From Basidiobolus ranarum (taxonomy: Eukaryota; Basidiobolomycota; Basidiobolomycetes; Basidiobolales): a DNA stretch of 23,063 nucleotides. Position 1 is the stretch's first letter, and the number at the start of each line of letters is the position of its first letter. The notes below the pieces were generated by a model that saw only the letters and a list, made by a program, of their open reading frames with translations, made no database searches and was not told where the DNA came from. Shown piece after piece: positions 1 to 10,682 of the stretch. Location: assembly GCA_040143965.1 (NCBI GenBank), contig JASJQH010007050.1, positions 1 through 23,063 on the forward strand, read 5' to 3'. Position numbers and translations under genes: made by a program.

Positions 1-46
1 TGAACATTTGCCAATTTTAAAATCACTATTTCGCTACTCCACCAAA

Positions 47-607
47 ATGACCAAAGAAGCCCAAGATGTTGAGAAAGTCCGTCGTCTGTTTCGTCTCTGT
101 CCTAATTTTCCCTTGAAGGGAATTCCATTCCAAGATGTCTTTCCTGTATTCCGTGACCCAGTTGCCGTTGAAATTATGATCACTCATTTCGCTCAGCACG
201 TTCTTTCCACTCACAAGGAAAAGATTGATGTAGTAGTTGGTCTTGATGCACGAGGCTTCTTACTTGGCCCATTGATCGCTCTTCGTTTAGGGGCCTCTTT
301 CATTCCCGTTCGTAAAGCTGGCAAGCTTCCCGGACCTAACATTCAAGTAACATATCAAAAAGAGTATGGTCCGGATACTTTTGAAATGAATGAGGATGCA
401 ATTGAGCCTGGACAAAATGTGATTATCGTGGATGATGTTATTGCCACTGGTGGTAGTGCTAAAGCAGCTGGACAACTTGTTGAAAAATTGAATGGGAATA
501 TTTTGGAATATCTATGTCTACTTTCTGCTGAAGAAGTGGATTTCAGTGAAATGCTTGGGTACCCAGTATATTCTATGGTTAAGGTTCCCTCCACACTTCA
601 AGAGTAG
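47..607 (+). CDS. APT1: Adenine phosphoribosyltransferase
   Basis: Converts adenine plus PRPP to AMP in the purine salvage pathway; the type I phosphoribosyltransferase family is usually a cytosolic dimer. The 186-residue product matches the usual fungal length. Visible landmarks are FPxxGIxFxDVFP at 21-33, GLDARGF at 65-71, the RKAGKLPG loop at 89-96, a flexible loop YQKEYG at 103-108 with the likely catalytic Glu106, and the PRPP-binding block VIIVDDVIATGGSA at 125-138. All key residues look intact. The start is the ATG at 47 in the context ACCAAAATGA, which gives the family's normal N-terminus. The frame stays open upstream to the window edge, and those codons (LPILKSLFRYSTK just before the Met) look like a mitochondrial presequence, so a longer form starting outside the window is possible. 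A poly(A) signal lies 87 bases past the stop. Identification is firm; only the N-terminus is uncertain. Confidence 0.95.
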   Translation: MTKEAQDVEKVRRLFRLCPNFPLKGIPFQDVFPVFRDPVAVEIMITHFAQHVLSTHKEKIDVVVGLDARGFLLGPLIALRLGASFIPVRKAGKLPGPNIQVTYQKEYGPDTFEMNEDAIEPGQNVIIVDDVIATGGSAKAAGQLVEKLNGNILEYLCLLSAEEVDFSEMLGYPVYSMVKVPSTLQE

Positions 608-693
608 ATTCTATGTACATGATTTTGGTTTATTGGGATGAATTATTTAAATCGGATTTCTGTTCACCCAAGAATATATTGGTATTAAAGTTG

Positions 694-699
694 AATAAA
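694..699 (+). terminator. Poly(A) signal of APT1
   Basis: AATAAA about 87 bases after the APT1 stop codon, in AT-rich sequence. The position fits a eukaryotic 3' end signal; no cleavage site can be proved from sequence. Confidence 0.4.
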
Positions 700-804
700 T
701 CCCCCCAATTAATAAGTGATTTGGTTGGTTCTATTCGTATTCGTAACTGTTACCTAAGAACCCTTGAGATTCTTTACATTTCATTTAACTTAGTGGATGA
801 CTGA

Positions 805-3800
805 TTTCGCCAATACGCATACTTGTTTCATACCAAATGCACTGCAATTACTCCTAATTTGTTCATAAGAAGTGATATTAAATCCTAAGTACGAACTCAC
901 TTCATCAATAAGTTCGAGATTTCAGCAAGTTGATATAAAAACGAGAAGTGTACCAGAACATTACAAGGTGGCTATTTCCGTTTCCAGATGATTTCTGTGG
1001 TCTCTAGCACTAAATGGATGAGGCTTCCTGAGCTCCTAGTATAGGTTTATTTGTCCAAGTATTAACAGCCTTACTATACCATTAACAGGGCTTTTGTTAC
1101 ATAATATTGTAGATGGACATACAGCTACAAGTTCCATCACAATAGACCTGTTTCAATTGATTGTGACAGCTGGTATTGTACAATATTAGGTTAACTAGTT
1201 CTTAGTTTATTCAACTTAATCTACCACTATTTAGCAACCTCAAGACTGCTCATTATATTCTATCAAATTGAACCAAGGTTAAGTAGCTCCTGGTTATGAT
1301 CGAATATGTCTAACGAATACTTATCCTCCACCTCTCTGGCCTCGATGGAACTTCTTAATGGCACTGTAGGAATTGAAGCTTTCTGCACTGCCCTGTATGT
1401 CTAATATTTTAGGTATGCTAAATATGCAAAAATTTTCACTAAGCTAAAGTTTTACACAACAAAATACAAACATTATCATGAAATGATCGCTAAGAAAGGA
1501 ACTGATCACAATCTCTGAAAGAAGCCCTCAAGACATATTGAAGTTGTAAAATTTAAATAATGGTGCGCTATCAACTCTACCGTATAAATACCGTCGTTTC
1601 GGAGGATCTACATCTAGTCAATGAGTATATACGATTCTCCCACCATATCTATACTTGGTATTCAGAACACACACCTTTACCATAGATAAATATTAGGCTG
1701 AGATCCATCATTATGTATGTGTGAAAGTACTAATATAGAATTTTGGATGACTCATGTCGGATGTATAGTCATGTCAAAATCTAGCATTCTCTGCTTCAAA
1801 TAGATTGGGTATGGCTACCATATGAGGAAATATATCAATAGTAGCTTTATGGAGGAGCAGGCGTAAATCCAGGCCATGTACTGAATATTATCATATTATT
1901 AACGAATATCACTGTGCTAGAGAGAGTATCCTAGAGTCAAGTGTTGCCCGAAAACTGGGGACTTCTATTGAATAGATTGGAACATTCGTTACTATACTAT
2001 AGTAATAAATGAAATGAATCGACCACCATGGCATGTTGAGATGGAAGGGAATAGTATGGTGCTTGGTAATATACTGAGCTTAGGGTTGCCATATCTCGTC
2101 GTAAATAAGGTTTAAAAATATCTCAGCTATCAATTCAAGAAAAGTCACTAGTCGCTAGAAAGAAGCCTCAGCTGTACTGTCGATATCGGTAATAATCCAC
2201 AGAAGCCTTTTACCGACGACAGTTATTTATCCATCATCCAACAATATCAAACACAGATTTACACTACATCGATGCCAGTCAAATAGACCATATTTAGAAA
2301 TAACTTTGGCAACAATGAGGTTAAACAAAGGATTGTGTGACTCTATTGCCCTATGGTGTCTGTGAAGCCCAAAGCATATTGATGTTTCTGATACTGGAGA
2401 ATGAAAAAACTCTTGGGTAAAGGCTATAAGTAAAGCACTCGATCAATGTAGAAGCTACAAGACCAGAATCAGACTCTAAGACCAAAGATCTCTAATCCCA
2501 GTAGATTGGAATAGTTATCCCCAAATTGTTTACTGCAGTCGAAACAAGATTTGGATCAATTGAATCCGAAACACGCGGTGTAATGTTGTACGGCACGTTA
2601 AAGGTGATGACACTTTTGGAAATTGATGAAAAATTTTATTCTCATGGATTTATTTGGGTCCCAGTTGATTTAACTTCTCTGCTTCAGAGTATGGACTAGC
2701 ATTACTACCCAGCAACACTATGCATTTCCGCAGAGACATTGGTTCAGTTTTGGAGTGCTGAAAGTACAACATTTAATGGGGCATTCGCGTTACGTGAACT
2801 TCCTTACTCCCCCTTCCTATTTCCTAAACAATATGTGTCAATCTCCCACTTGGCTGTATATTCAAAGCTTTACTGGCTACAACGCAGTTGGCTGGTTTAG
2901 GTCTACTGTAGAACATGCTGGTTATCCCACCTGCAGTTCGCTCTAAGCACCCTTTATCATAAGCTAGTCGGGGAAGGAAAATAGCGACATATTGATTAGT
3001 AATGTACTTACTCGAACATCTCTGAATTCCCCATTTAAAATGTGGTAACCATAAATGCACAAGCCGATTTCCCCTCCACATTGTAGCAACGCATTTGCTA
3101 TATCTGTATTTTGGGATCTCTAATTCGGGAATGATGGAATGGTCTTCTTAAGGCTTAGCCTTAAGTTGTATGGGAGTTGGGGATAGAGATTTCAAAGCCA
3201 GAATGATGTTTCACAAATGGAATATCAACTTGGTGGCAATCAAATGGTGAACACATGAACATAACGAATCCAGCAAATAAGGATCGGCCAGATTGTTCTC
3301 AGAATAGAAAACTAGCTAAGCTCAAGCGTAAATGCAGATTTTGTTCGTTTACAGAGTTAGCTTTATGCCCAGAATGACCGATTGATTCCGATTCAGTCCA
3401 TTCAACTACCTAAGACTCTGTTTAGAATTAGCTAGTCGTCTGTAGTCCTTGTAGCCACTTGGTGCATCCAGCTTAGATTTGATTCGCCATTTGCTTTCTT
3501 TCGAATCAATATTTTGCTTTGGAAATAAAAAGTCTTCCGAACTCCCGATGCAGTTTTACCATACCATATAGAGATAGTTTTAAGCTGTATACTACAAAGG
3601 AGATCTCTCTTCAGGGTTATTTAGAGCAGGTGGTCACTATTTCGTGTACCTTTACTTGTAGATGTCACCCGCCAACCTGCGAATTGTTCTTTGGGCATAG
3701 CTTGCATTCATCAGCGGATAGCCGTTTGTGTATGGGTATAACGTGTCTAACAGCTACGTTAGTGGTGATCTTAGGTTGGGGATTGGGCAATTGACTCATC

Positions 3801-4440
3801 ATTGAAACGGTGATCATGATTAATCATGATCGTTCCGAGTCATATCACAACACCTCTGCTTTCAGGGTAGATTTGTTCTCGCTCTGCACCAGTTGGAAGG
3901 TTTCTCCCAATCATGCCTCTTGTAACTGGAATTGATCATTTACAGACTCACATCAATGAAGCACGCAATTAACCTGGCACATACCTCATATTCTATTCAT
4001 CCCACGTAACGTTCATACTCTCTATCCATATCAGGTTGTGGTGACAGAACCATAACGAAGCCGACCACTCCTTGTCCTTGGCTGGAGTCTACCAGGAGCT
4101 GAGTGGTATGATCAAGAGGGTCTAAGAGGATTATATTTTCGAGTCGATTTGTCATGAGCAACCTCGATTAAACCATGTTATGCATAATGCTGAATTTGTT
4201 TCGTCATGAACGCTTGCTTTTTAATTTAATATGCTTTATATTCGCTTGTATATCGTCTAGATCCCGTTGGAATCAGAACCGATGTTACTATTATGGTAAT
4301 GGTCACCCAAAGTTTCTCAAGTTTCCTATCCATATTAACCTCAATTCCTCTTTGAATGGTTGGTAACACGTGAAATCTTCTAATACTGGCAATATTTATA
4401 TGCTTAATTTACACTGGACGATCTTGAGTTCGTTTTTTTC
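805..4440. other. Gene-free AT-rich stretch
   Basis: About 3.6 kb with stops in all frames. The few open frames (2755-2946, 2824-3081, 3519-3794, 4175-4366) have no recognisable motif, and the one at 3519 begins with TTG. No tRNA, rRNA or tandem array was seen. The only clear structure is a perfect palindrome at 3812-3831, listed separately. The stretch probably holds decayed repeats that I cannot name. Confidence 0.6.
3792..3842. repeat. Palindrome with flanking inverted hexamers
   Basis: GATCATGATTAATCATGATC at 3812-3831 is a perfect 20-base palindrome. It is bracketed by TGACTC at 3792-3797 and GAGTCA at 3837-3842, which are also inverted copies, offset so that the left spacer is 14 bases and the right spacer 5. 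It could be a dimeric protein-binding site, a transposon end remnant, or chance in AT-rich DNA. No gene lies next to it. Confidence 0.5.
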
Positions 4441-4442
4441 CG

Positions 4443-4448
4443 TTTATT
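4443..4448 (-). terminator. Possible poly(A) signal of the arrestin gene
   Basis: AATAAA on the minus strand, about 180 bases past the arrestin stop. A short TA microsatellite (4480-4494) lies between it and the gene. The assignment is by position only. Confidence 0.3.
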
Positions 4449-4479
4449 CAATTTGATAAATATACAATTAGTATATGTG

Positions 4480-4494
4480 TATATATATATATAT
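4480..4494. repeat. Short TA microsatellite
   Basis: A run of alternating T and A, about seven and a half units, inside a longer AT-rich purine/pyrimidine-alternating stretch (4471-4494) in the putative 3'UTR of the arrestin gene. Confidence 0.7.
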
Positions 4495-4626
4495 TTATGT
4501 GAAATAAGGTATTCAATGGTTCTTATATACAGGAACATTTACAGTGGTTATCAAGTATAAACAGGGATAGAATGTTCCAAGCCCAATCCACTCTTGTAAA
4601 GCGAGGTAAGCAAGGAATAGAATGCA

Positions 4627-5601
4627 TCAAGCAGTAGATCGAACCATTCCATAAGAAGGGGGAAGAGAACGGGAATACTCAGTCTCCTCATATCGAGGTA
4701 GTGGCTCACTCAAGAGGAGTTCGTGTTCGTTCATGAAATTAACTGGGAAACTGACAGTAATAGATTTCTTCTGTCCGCGACATTCGACATAGATCTTCAC
4801 TTCAAGTTTATGCTTAGCACAGATCATGTCGCTAGTCACGTCTGGTTGTAAGTTACTGGGCATATTTAAATGAACTAGTTTGGTGTTGGAAGGACCGTTG
4901 TGGGGGTTACATAGGAGTGGTATACGTTTACGTTCAATTTTCGTTTGATTGGTTTTTGGATCAACATAGCGAACAATTTCGCATAGTGTATGCGAGTACT
5001 TCTCAATCTTTATACCACTCTTGACGGGTCGGAAGGTGTATTCAATGGGAACGCTTTCACCAAGGCTAATTTGTTTCTTCATGAAGATATCGTATCCCAT
5101 AACATGCTCCCATACCTTAGAGATAGCGATGGAAGGATCCACTTCGTCCGATTCTTCGGAAAGTCGAGAGATGGTAATAGGCTTAGTGGCCATAATGTTA
5201 GTAGATAGGTGTCTCTTAGCCATAAGTACTAATTTATACTTGATATCGAAGTAATTGGAATGCACGGTTTCGGGAAGGTGGTTGCTAACGGGAAGCTCAA
5301 AGTCGAACATGTGGGTGCCAGCGGTCAACATATACGAATCTTTGTAGGATTTGAAAAAGCTCATGCTTATGTCAGCCAACTTATGTCGACTGAGGTTTTT
5401 GAATGTATGAGGTTTCCAATTGACATTGGAAAGTTCGGCGTGGCCTTTCAAGTGCAGTGAAAGGGAGCATAATTTGGTAGGCTTCTCAAGGTGAAGGGCC
5501 ACTTTGCCACGAAGTATGGTTGTTTCCTGGGCTGAACTACCAGCAAGGATGAATGGATCTTGTGAGGGGTAGATATCGAGGCGGATCTTTTTATCAGTCA
5601 T
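4627..5601 (-). CDS. Alpha-arrestin (ART-like) adaptor with PPxY tail
   Basis: Alpha-arrestins recruit Rsp5/Nedd4 ubiquitin ligases to plasma-membrane transporters and receptors, driving their endocytosis. This 324-residue protein has an arrestin N-domain at about 5-145, with the family block FDFELPV at 99-105 followed by LPETVHSNYFDIKYKL, and an arrestin C-domain at about 165-290. The tail holds LPRY at 301-304 and PPSY at 314-317; the latter is a canonical WW-domain ligand and the former a weaker variant. It is far smaller than most yeast ARTs because it lacks long disordered extensions, being close to a bare arrestin fold plus PY tail. The ATG at 5601 is chosen because the N-domain begins directly after it. 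A palindrome, CGCTTTAAAGCG, lies 21-32 bases upstream. Its nearest neighbours are several kb away. The family call is firm; the cargo cannot be told. Confidence 0.88.
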   Translation of the reverse strand: MTDKKIRLDIYPSQDPFILAGSSAQETTILRGKVALHLEKPTKLCSLSLHLKGHAELSNVNWKPHTFKNLSRHKLADISMSFFKSYKDSYMLTAGTHMFDFELPVSNHLPETVHSNYFDIKYKLVLMAKRHLSTNIMATKPITISRLSEESDEVDPSIAISKVWEHVMGYDIFMKKQISLGESVPIEYTFRPVKSGIKIEKYSHTLCEIVRYVDPKTNQTKIERKRIPLLCNPHNGPSNTKLVHLNMPSNLQPDVTSDMICAKHKLEVKIYVECRGQKKSITVSFPVNFMNEHELLLSEPLPRYEETEYSRSLPPSYGMVRSTA

Positions 5602-5621
5602 GGACGGAAGATACGTGGTAG

Positions 5622-5633
5622 CGCTTTAAAGCG
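5622..5633. promoter_or_regulatory. Palindrome in the arrestin 5' leader
   Basis: CGCTTTAAAGCG is a perfect 12-base palindrome 21-32 bases upstream of the arrestin ATG. Further upstream, 5659-5665 reads TGTTTAC, a forkhead-type core in reverse. Either could bind a regulator, but neither has been shown to and short matches occur by chance. Confidence 0.25.
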
Positions 5634-5669
5634 ATTAATAAAACAAAGTACAGGCGAATGTTTACAAAA

Positions 5670-7090
5670 TATTGTTAGTTGTGGGGATCGGTATACGGAC
5701 AAGTTTCTTTTATAGCAAGCGGATTATTCCAAATCTAGAGCTGTATCCCATTCAAGATCAAGAAACTGGACCGGGGTTTAAGCCTTGAAAGCCACGATGA
5801 TAATATCGGAAGAACGAAAATAAATTCAGTCTAATCAAGTAATTCAATGACCACGATTGACTCGACTGTTAATTATTAATCTAACATAATTCGTCGAAAA
5901 TATATCAAGATCCCATAGAGTAGAACTATTTCAAAATTCTCAGCGGATTGTTTTGTTGGGCTAGAAATGGCAAGTATTTTATCCTACACATCACCACAAG
6001 TGGTAAGGGTAGTTTATCAGCTGAGCTTTAAAGGAGACTTCAAAGGACTCTACTGATTTCAAACTAGTTATTCTCTCTTTTTCCTTAAACAGACCTACCA
6101 AAAGCGATTTACTGTTGTCGTGCAGAGAAAAATAGGCAAGTGATACTGTTAAACCCCCATGCAGAAGTGCCGCCAAATACCATTTCATTCCTGTGATACC
6201 TACACTGACACTGTTTGCTGAAACTTTAATGAAAGATCCAGAAAGTGCTAGGTGACTGATTCAGCGCGTAGGTATACAAACGGCAATAAACCACAGTGGC
6301 TGGAATTTACAGAGTTTATCAGAATACTTGAAAACTGGACATTCTCTATGGCTTCAACAAGTAATGCAGCGTCCATAGAAAAGATCAACCTATCCATTGA
6401 CATAACGTGCAAGCAACCTCTTCACTCGTCAAGTCGCCGGTTGATTACCTGCATTACCAGGATATTGGCCCAGGTAAGTTGTAAATTTACCGTATTCCAT
6501 ATGTGGTAGTGGTGAAACAACATACTATATTTAAATGGCTTCTAAATTACTCACATCCGAAAATCCCAAAATATCCATTTCCCGAATTCAATAATGCACC
6601 AATTGAGTGAGAAAATCAATCGGCATTTGTAAAAATGACAGTATGGCAATTATATGATATTTCTACTTCCCTGGATCATGATGGTCTGCTCTAGAAGCAC
6701 TGGGAGTGCCAATTAATTAGCGCTTCAGCAGATCCAGACGGCAAATCACTCTGCCATGGACTCAGGGAACCAGCAGCCCCTACATTCTAATATCCACTTG
6801 AGACCGCCATTATGCTGCGGAAGGTCATTCTCTTCAGATCATTAAGGTCACATTGTATTTCTCATGGTACTAAATCCCAATCTGAGACCTTTGACTAAAT
6901 AATCGGATTGGTGAAGAAGTAAAGAACGCAAAGAGACCGAACATCGTCTCACCACATTAGTAATCTACACTTGAGGAGAGCGCAGAGCTTATTCCTAAAA
7001 TAGAATGGCACCAGGTTTCAAGCGGTGAGATTGTTGTTGGGATCTATTAATAGAATCCGTAGAGTGTGCAGTAAGAGAGGAGGCTACAAG
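5670..7090. other. Gene-free stretch
   Basis: No supportable gene. The open frames at 5991-6188 (minus) and 6252-6509 (plus, GTG start) show no motif and have low-information composition. No RNA gene was recognised. Confidence 0.55.
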
Positions 7091-7099
7091 CTTTTCGGC

Positions 7100-7600
7100 A
7101 GATCTTGATTGACTTCCATATATACACTACAAGATCATACTAGAGGCTTGGAGGTGCAAGCTGCAGATTGTTGAAGTTTCGGCTGTATTGGATGTGTTAT
7201 CCTATAATCCAGCTCTATACTGATGATTCAACAATTGCTAAAACTTGTTGGTTGACAATCACACACATCGGCAACAGTCAGTAGCCGTTCTGAAATATCT
7301 CCGATTCTTCTCCAAATTAACCCTGGAGTCCTTGAATTATTGCCCATATTAGGTATGGTTGAGGGAGCCAACGATGGCTAATTCAAATAAGATCCTGTTA
7401 TTTGACGGTTAGTAATGAAATCATTTGATCACAAAGCGATATAGCTCGAGAACAAAGGTGCCAAGCATCATGATATGGTTAGGTTGGCGACAATGGGTGT
7501 TGTTCGTCATCTGCTGTGTGTTTTGCCTCTATGATATATGCCGATTAATGATGAGACCAATCTGCTCTGTACGATTGATTCCTAATCTGCGCTAGGATTG
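7100..7600 (+). pseudogene. Possible decayed LINE reverse-transcriptase fragment
   Basis: Short translated pieces in different frames resemble successive parts of a LINE reverse transcriptase. Near 7210-7235 a frame reads LYTDDSTIA, like the active-site Y-x-DD box. Near 7280-7330 another reads VAVLKYLRFFSKLT, like the helix with the LxxLxxFSKxSG pattern that follows it. Near 7485-7570 another reads VVRHLLCVLPL, like the thumb region. Stops and frame changes separate them, so this would be an old, dead copy. Order and spacing fit the family, but each match is short and the call is weak. Confidence 0.3.
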
Positions 7601-8530
7601 GGTTGCTACATTGCTTATCAATATGACTAATAACATTATTTTAATATTGCATTAGTGGAAAAACGTTTCTAAATATGTCTATGTGACTTGAATCAGCGAG
7701 TGAGGGTTAGAGTACTATCATTTTACAAGACCTGGGGCGAATTTATATATTTTCGGCACTTTGCTTCAGGGTTGTTGGTATGCGGAGGCTATCGTATGCT
7801 AATGTGAGAGATGAGCTATTAGCTCAAGTGTATTTGTGTTCAATTTGTAGCAAGTATCTATAATTCATGTTTTTGTATGTCCATATCAATCACTATACTG
7901 GCCATCAATCCTACCAATTGAAGTAATTCTGATGACTGTGTTCACTGAAACTTGTTAGAATACCTTAGCATCAACTCAAGTTGCTGTGCTGGTAAAGGAG
8001 TTACTCTTCATGAGAATATATAGACAAATGATTTAATCTACAATTATTGCTGCTCCAGTTCAACAGTTCACATGAGGCTTACAAGCCCCTGTTATATCTC
8101 TATATTTCAAACAAACTAGTCCCCTCACATATATACTTCTCCAATATGTATCGTTAGCAGGGCCATATACTAATATTTTTGTGATATTGATACCAGTCAG
8201 TATTTATGTGTGCAACACTATAGAATTTACTTACCGTTTGTCCTAAGCTTGAATAGCATCGAGAAGTTAAAAATGGAGTGCATGTTTGGAATCGTCTACA
8301 AGACAACCTCGCTCAGAATTCCTCCAAGTTTGGCACTAGATTTTTGAGCACTCTTGAAGTGTAACACTATGGTTACTCCTAAAGGTCAATACAATGTCAA
8401 TAATGCACTATACATAATTGGTCCTTTGATACATGAGTATCCTCAATATTCCTCATTACTCGAGTTTATTCAATTTTACCATCAAGGAATGGATCTATAT
8501 CATAAGTATATAAATTGGGATTCAACTTAT

Positions 8531-8612
8531 TGAAATTAGCATAGCCTAAACACCTATATAGTCATATATGCTGAAATAAGCAAGGCCTAAACATCTATAT
8601 AGTCATATATAG
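8531..8612 (+). repeat. 41-base tandem duplication
   Basis: Two adjacent 41-base units, 8531-8571 and 8572-8612, differ at a few positions. Each contains GCCTAAACAnCTATATAGTC. Together they form the duplicated left end of the inverted-repeat element, which has only one copy at its right end. Confidence 0.8.
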
Positions 8613-9190
8613 CTTAGTATTTAGTTATCCTTTATTGGACTTAGGTATTATCACCCATTATTCTCAATTGGAACTTGCTTAGAAGTTCTCAGATGTATAG
8701 ATTTTTCAAACTTGTGCTAGAAGTCCCAAATTTTGTACACATATTTCTGGGACTTTCCTTAACACATTCTTTACGTCAGCTTGCTTATATCTTGACAAAA
8801 CTATAAATGTCAACTTTCTACTCAATAAATCAATAAGTGAAAACCACCAACTCTTCTATTTCAAAAAGCCACTTTCAACAAACTCCCAAAATACTTTAAC
8901 ACAATTCTGTCAAATATTTAGTAAGTAACATGAGCAAAAGATTGAATGACATCCCACTTTCTTTTCCATTCCAGATCTTGAGGTATTTTGAGAGTTGATG
9001 AAGTGATTTGGATAACTAGAAGAATTGGTGGTTTTCACTGACTGATTTATTGAGTGCAAGTTGACATTTATACTCCCAAATTACTTCAACACTTCCCAGT
9101 AAATTCCGAGTGAAGACATTGAATGATATCAGTGAAATTTAGGTAGCTAGCTATATGACTATATAGATGCTTAGGCTATATCATTTTCAA
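8531..9190. mobile_element. MITE-like inverted-repeat element
   Basis: A non-coding element with nested inverted repeats. The outer repeat GCCTAAACATCTATATAGTC occurs at 8544 and 8585 on the plus strand and inverted at 9152-9176 (24 of 25 bases agree between the 8585 copy and the inverted copy). The two left copies form a 41-base tandem duplication (8531-8571, 8572-8612). Inside, 8802-8858 pairs with 9017-9072 at roughly 90% identity. The pairing continues more weakly to about 8900 and 8977, leaving a loop of about 76 bases. A direct repeat also links 8883-8953 with 9072-9130. A small hairpin, AAGTCCCA/TGGGACTT, sits at 8721-8755. There is no open frame, so it would depend on another element's transposase. 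Target-site duplications could not be defined. It could equally be two nested MITEs. Confidence 0.65.
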
Positions 9191-9199
9191 CAGTTGCGA

Positions 9200-10570
9200 G
9201 GAAGCTATTATAAGCTTGTTTGTTGAAATGGTGACTGGCGATGACTTTTCTGGTGTTGAGAGTTGTGGATGAGCAGATTATACTTACTCAGCTAAGCTCA
9301 CTTGTATATAAAGCTATGATATCAGTGAAGAGACCAACCAGTTAAATCTATAAGATGTTTCTCATTGAAAGTCTTAATTTTATCGACTAGAATAATCTGG
9401 ATCGAGTATAAAGTTAAAGGCTTCTCTCTCAGCTGTGCTTACATCGACCGTTTGATGGGATGCTAATGAAGGCAGAATGCAACCCAGGGTGAATACATAT
9501 TAATATGTGAAGTGATTGACCATAGAATGAGCTTAGAATTACATAAAGATCACTAACTCTCAAATTCAATGAAATCAAATAACCCCCTAGTTAATAATGA
9601 CGAGATACTGACGTCATGGTGGCAAGAATATCATCCAGTTCTTGTACAGATCTTATTCATGAAGTATACCAGAAATACACAGGTATATGGAGTACATATC
9701 ATGTATTGCCAGTATCCAGATATTAAAAGTAGAAATCGCAAGTATTTAAGTCATTTCCCTTTTTTGGCTAATATCCTCTGTATGTTTACAAATGCACTCT
9801 CTTTGTTTAGTACTCTATCGACATAGGCTCTCATTTTTTATCTTGGCACGATTGGAGAATTGTTACCACACGAAGAGCAATTCCAGTCAAAAAGATAACA
9901 TACTAGGTATAAGCGTGTATATTGGGAGTACTTCCAAGGAACAGGAATAACAACTCCGTGAAAGAAGGATCAGTAATAAATGGTTTTATTAAGTAAAGAA
10001 TAAACTAAATAAACAAGCAATCTGCACAGTGAATCTTCATTATGGTTTTCCCCTTGGAGAGACCCATGATATGCTGGAGGCCTATATGTAGTTGGCACAT
10101 TAAAATTTCAAGATGAGTAAAGTTGATGGCCGCCACAAGGGTAATTTGAGCAGAAAAATTGATTCTAAAGTAAGGTTGATCAATGGTTTTGGGTACTAAA
10201 ATTCATGCAGGGCTGGGGTGGGAAACTAGTTTTCTAGATCCTGACAGCTATCTGGATCCCAAGCTATGGGGTCGGTAGGTCTATGGTGTGAAATGAGCAA
10301 AGCCCGTAATCACAATGGCCATGTTGTCATATTCATCAAAGAATAAAAGATGTGGCTAATAGGTAATTGAATTTCCATTCTAGCTCTTGATTAACTTGAC
10401 TTGTTTTTAGTTAGAAGTCCTTCTGAAAGTACGACTGGAGTTGATTCACAATCTGGTTGCATTGATGACGCCCCGTACATATTATAAGGAGTCGTGGAGT
10501 GAAAGGGTGTGAAGGGAGTGAACACAGGTACATGAAAAGAGAAACAAGTCAAAACCAGTTATCATGGGTC
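9200..10570. other. Gene-free stretch upstream of the tubby-like gene
   Basis: No supportable gene. The open frame at 9569-9826 has no motif. A 28-codon frame starting at 10113 is followed by a GTAAGG donor-like site, but no partner exon was recognised. An A/T-rich cluster with several AATAAA-like words lies near 9975-10015. Confidence 0.5.
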
Positions 10571-10587
10571 TGAGTTTTTTATCTACA

Positions 10588-10593
10588 TATAAG
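10588..10593 (+). promoter_or_regulatory. TATA-like element of the tubby-like gene
   Basis: TATAAG within ACATATAAGAC, about 95 bases upstream of the ATG at 10683. The spacing suits a TATA box with a short 5' leader. A second TATA-like word (TATTATAAGG) lies about 200 bases upstream of the same ATG. Confidence 0.3.
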
Positions 10594-10682
10594 ACTCGTA
10601 CAACCCAAAAAAATGAATAACTATCGCCTTCCTGCCATCCCAATCCAATCCCTACGAAGGCTATCACATTAACCACCAAGTC

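Noticed and set aside
613-804. A 63-codon frame just after APT1
   Set aside because: It lies in the APT1 3'UTR, includes the poly(A) signal, and has no motif.
3301-3390. A stretch reading KRKCRFCSFTELALCPE, like the C-terminal zinc motif of some LINEs
   Set aside because: The spacing lacks the histidine of the family pattern and no neighbouring LINE sequence was found.
3519-3794. A 91-codon plus-strand frame with several cysteines and a hydrophobic end
   Set aside because: It starts with TTG, has no ATG near its start, no motif, and composition like the surrounding spacer.
10113-10200. A 28-codon frame followed by a GTAAGG donor-like site
   Set aside because: No branch site, acceptor and continuing exon with a recognisable product could be found downstream.
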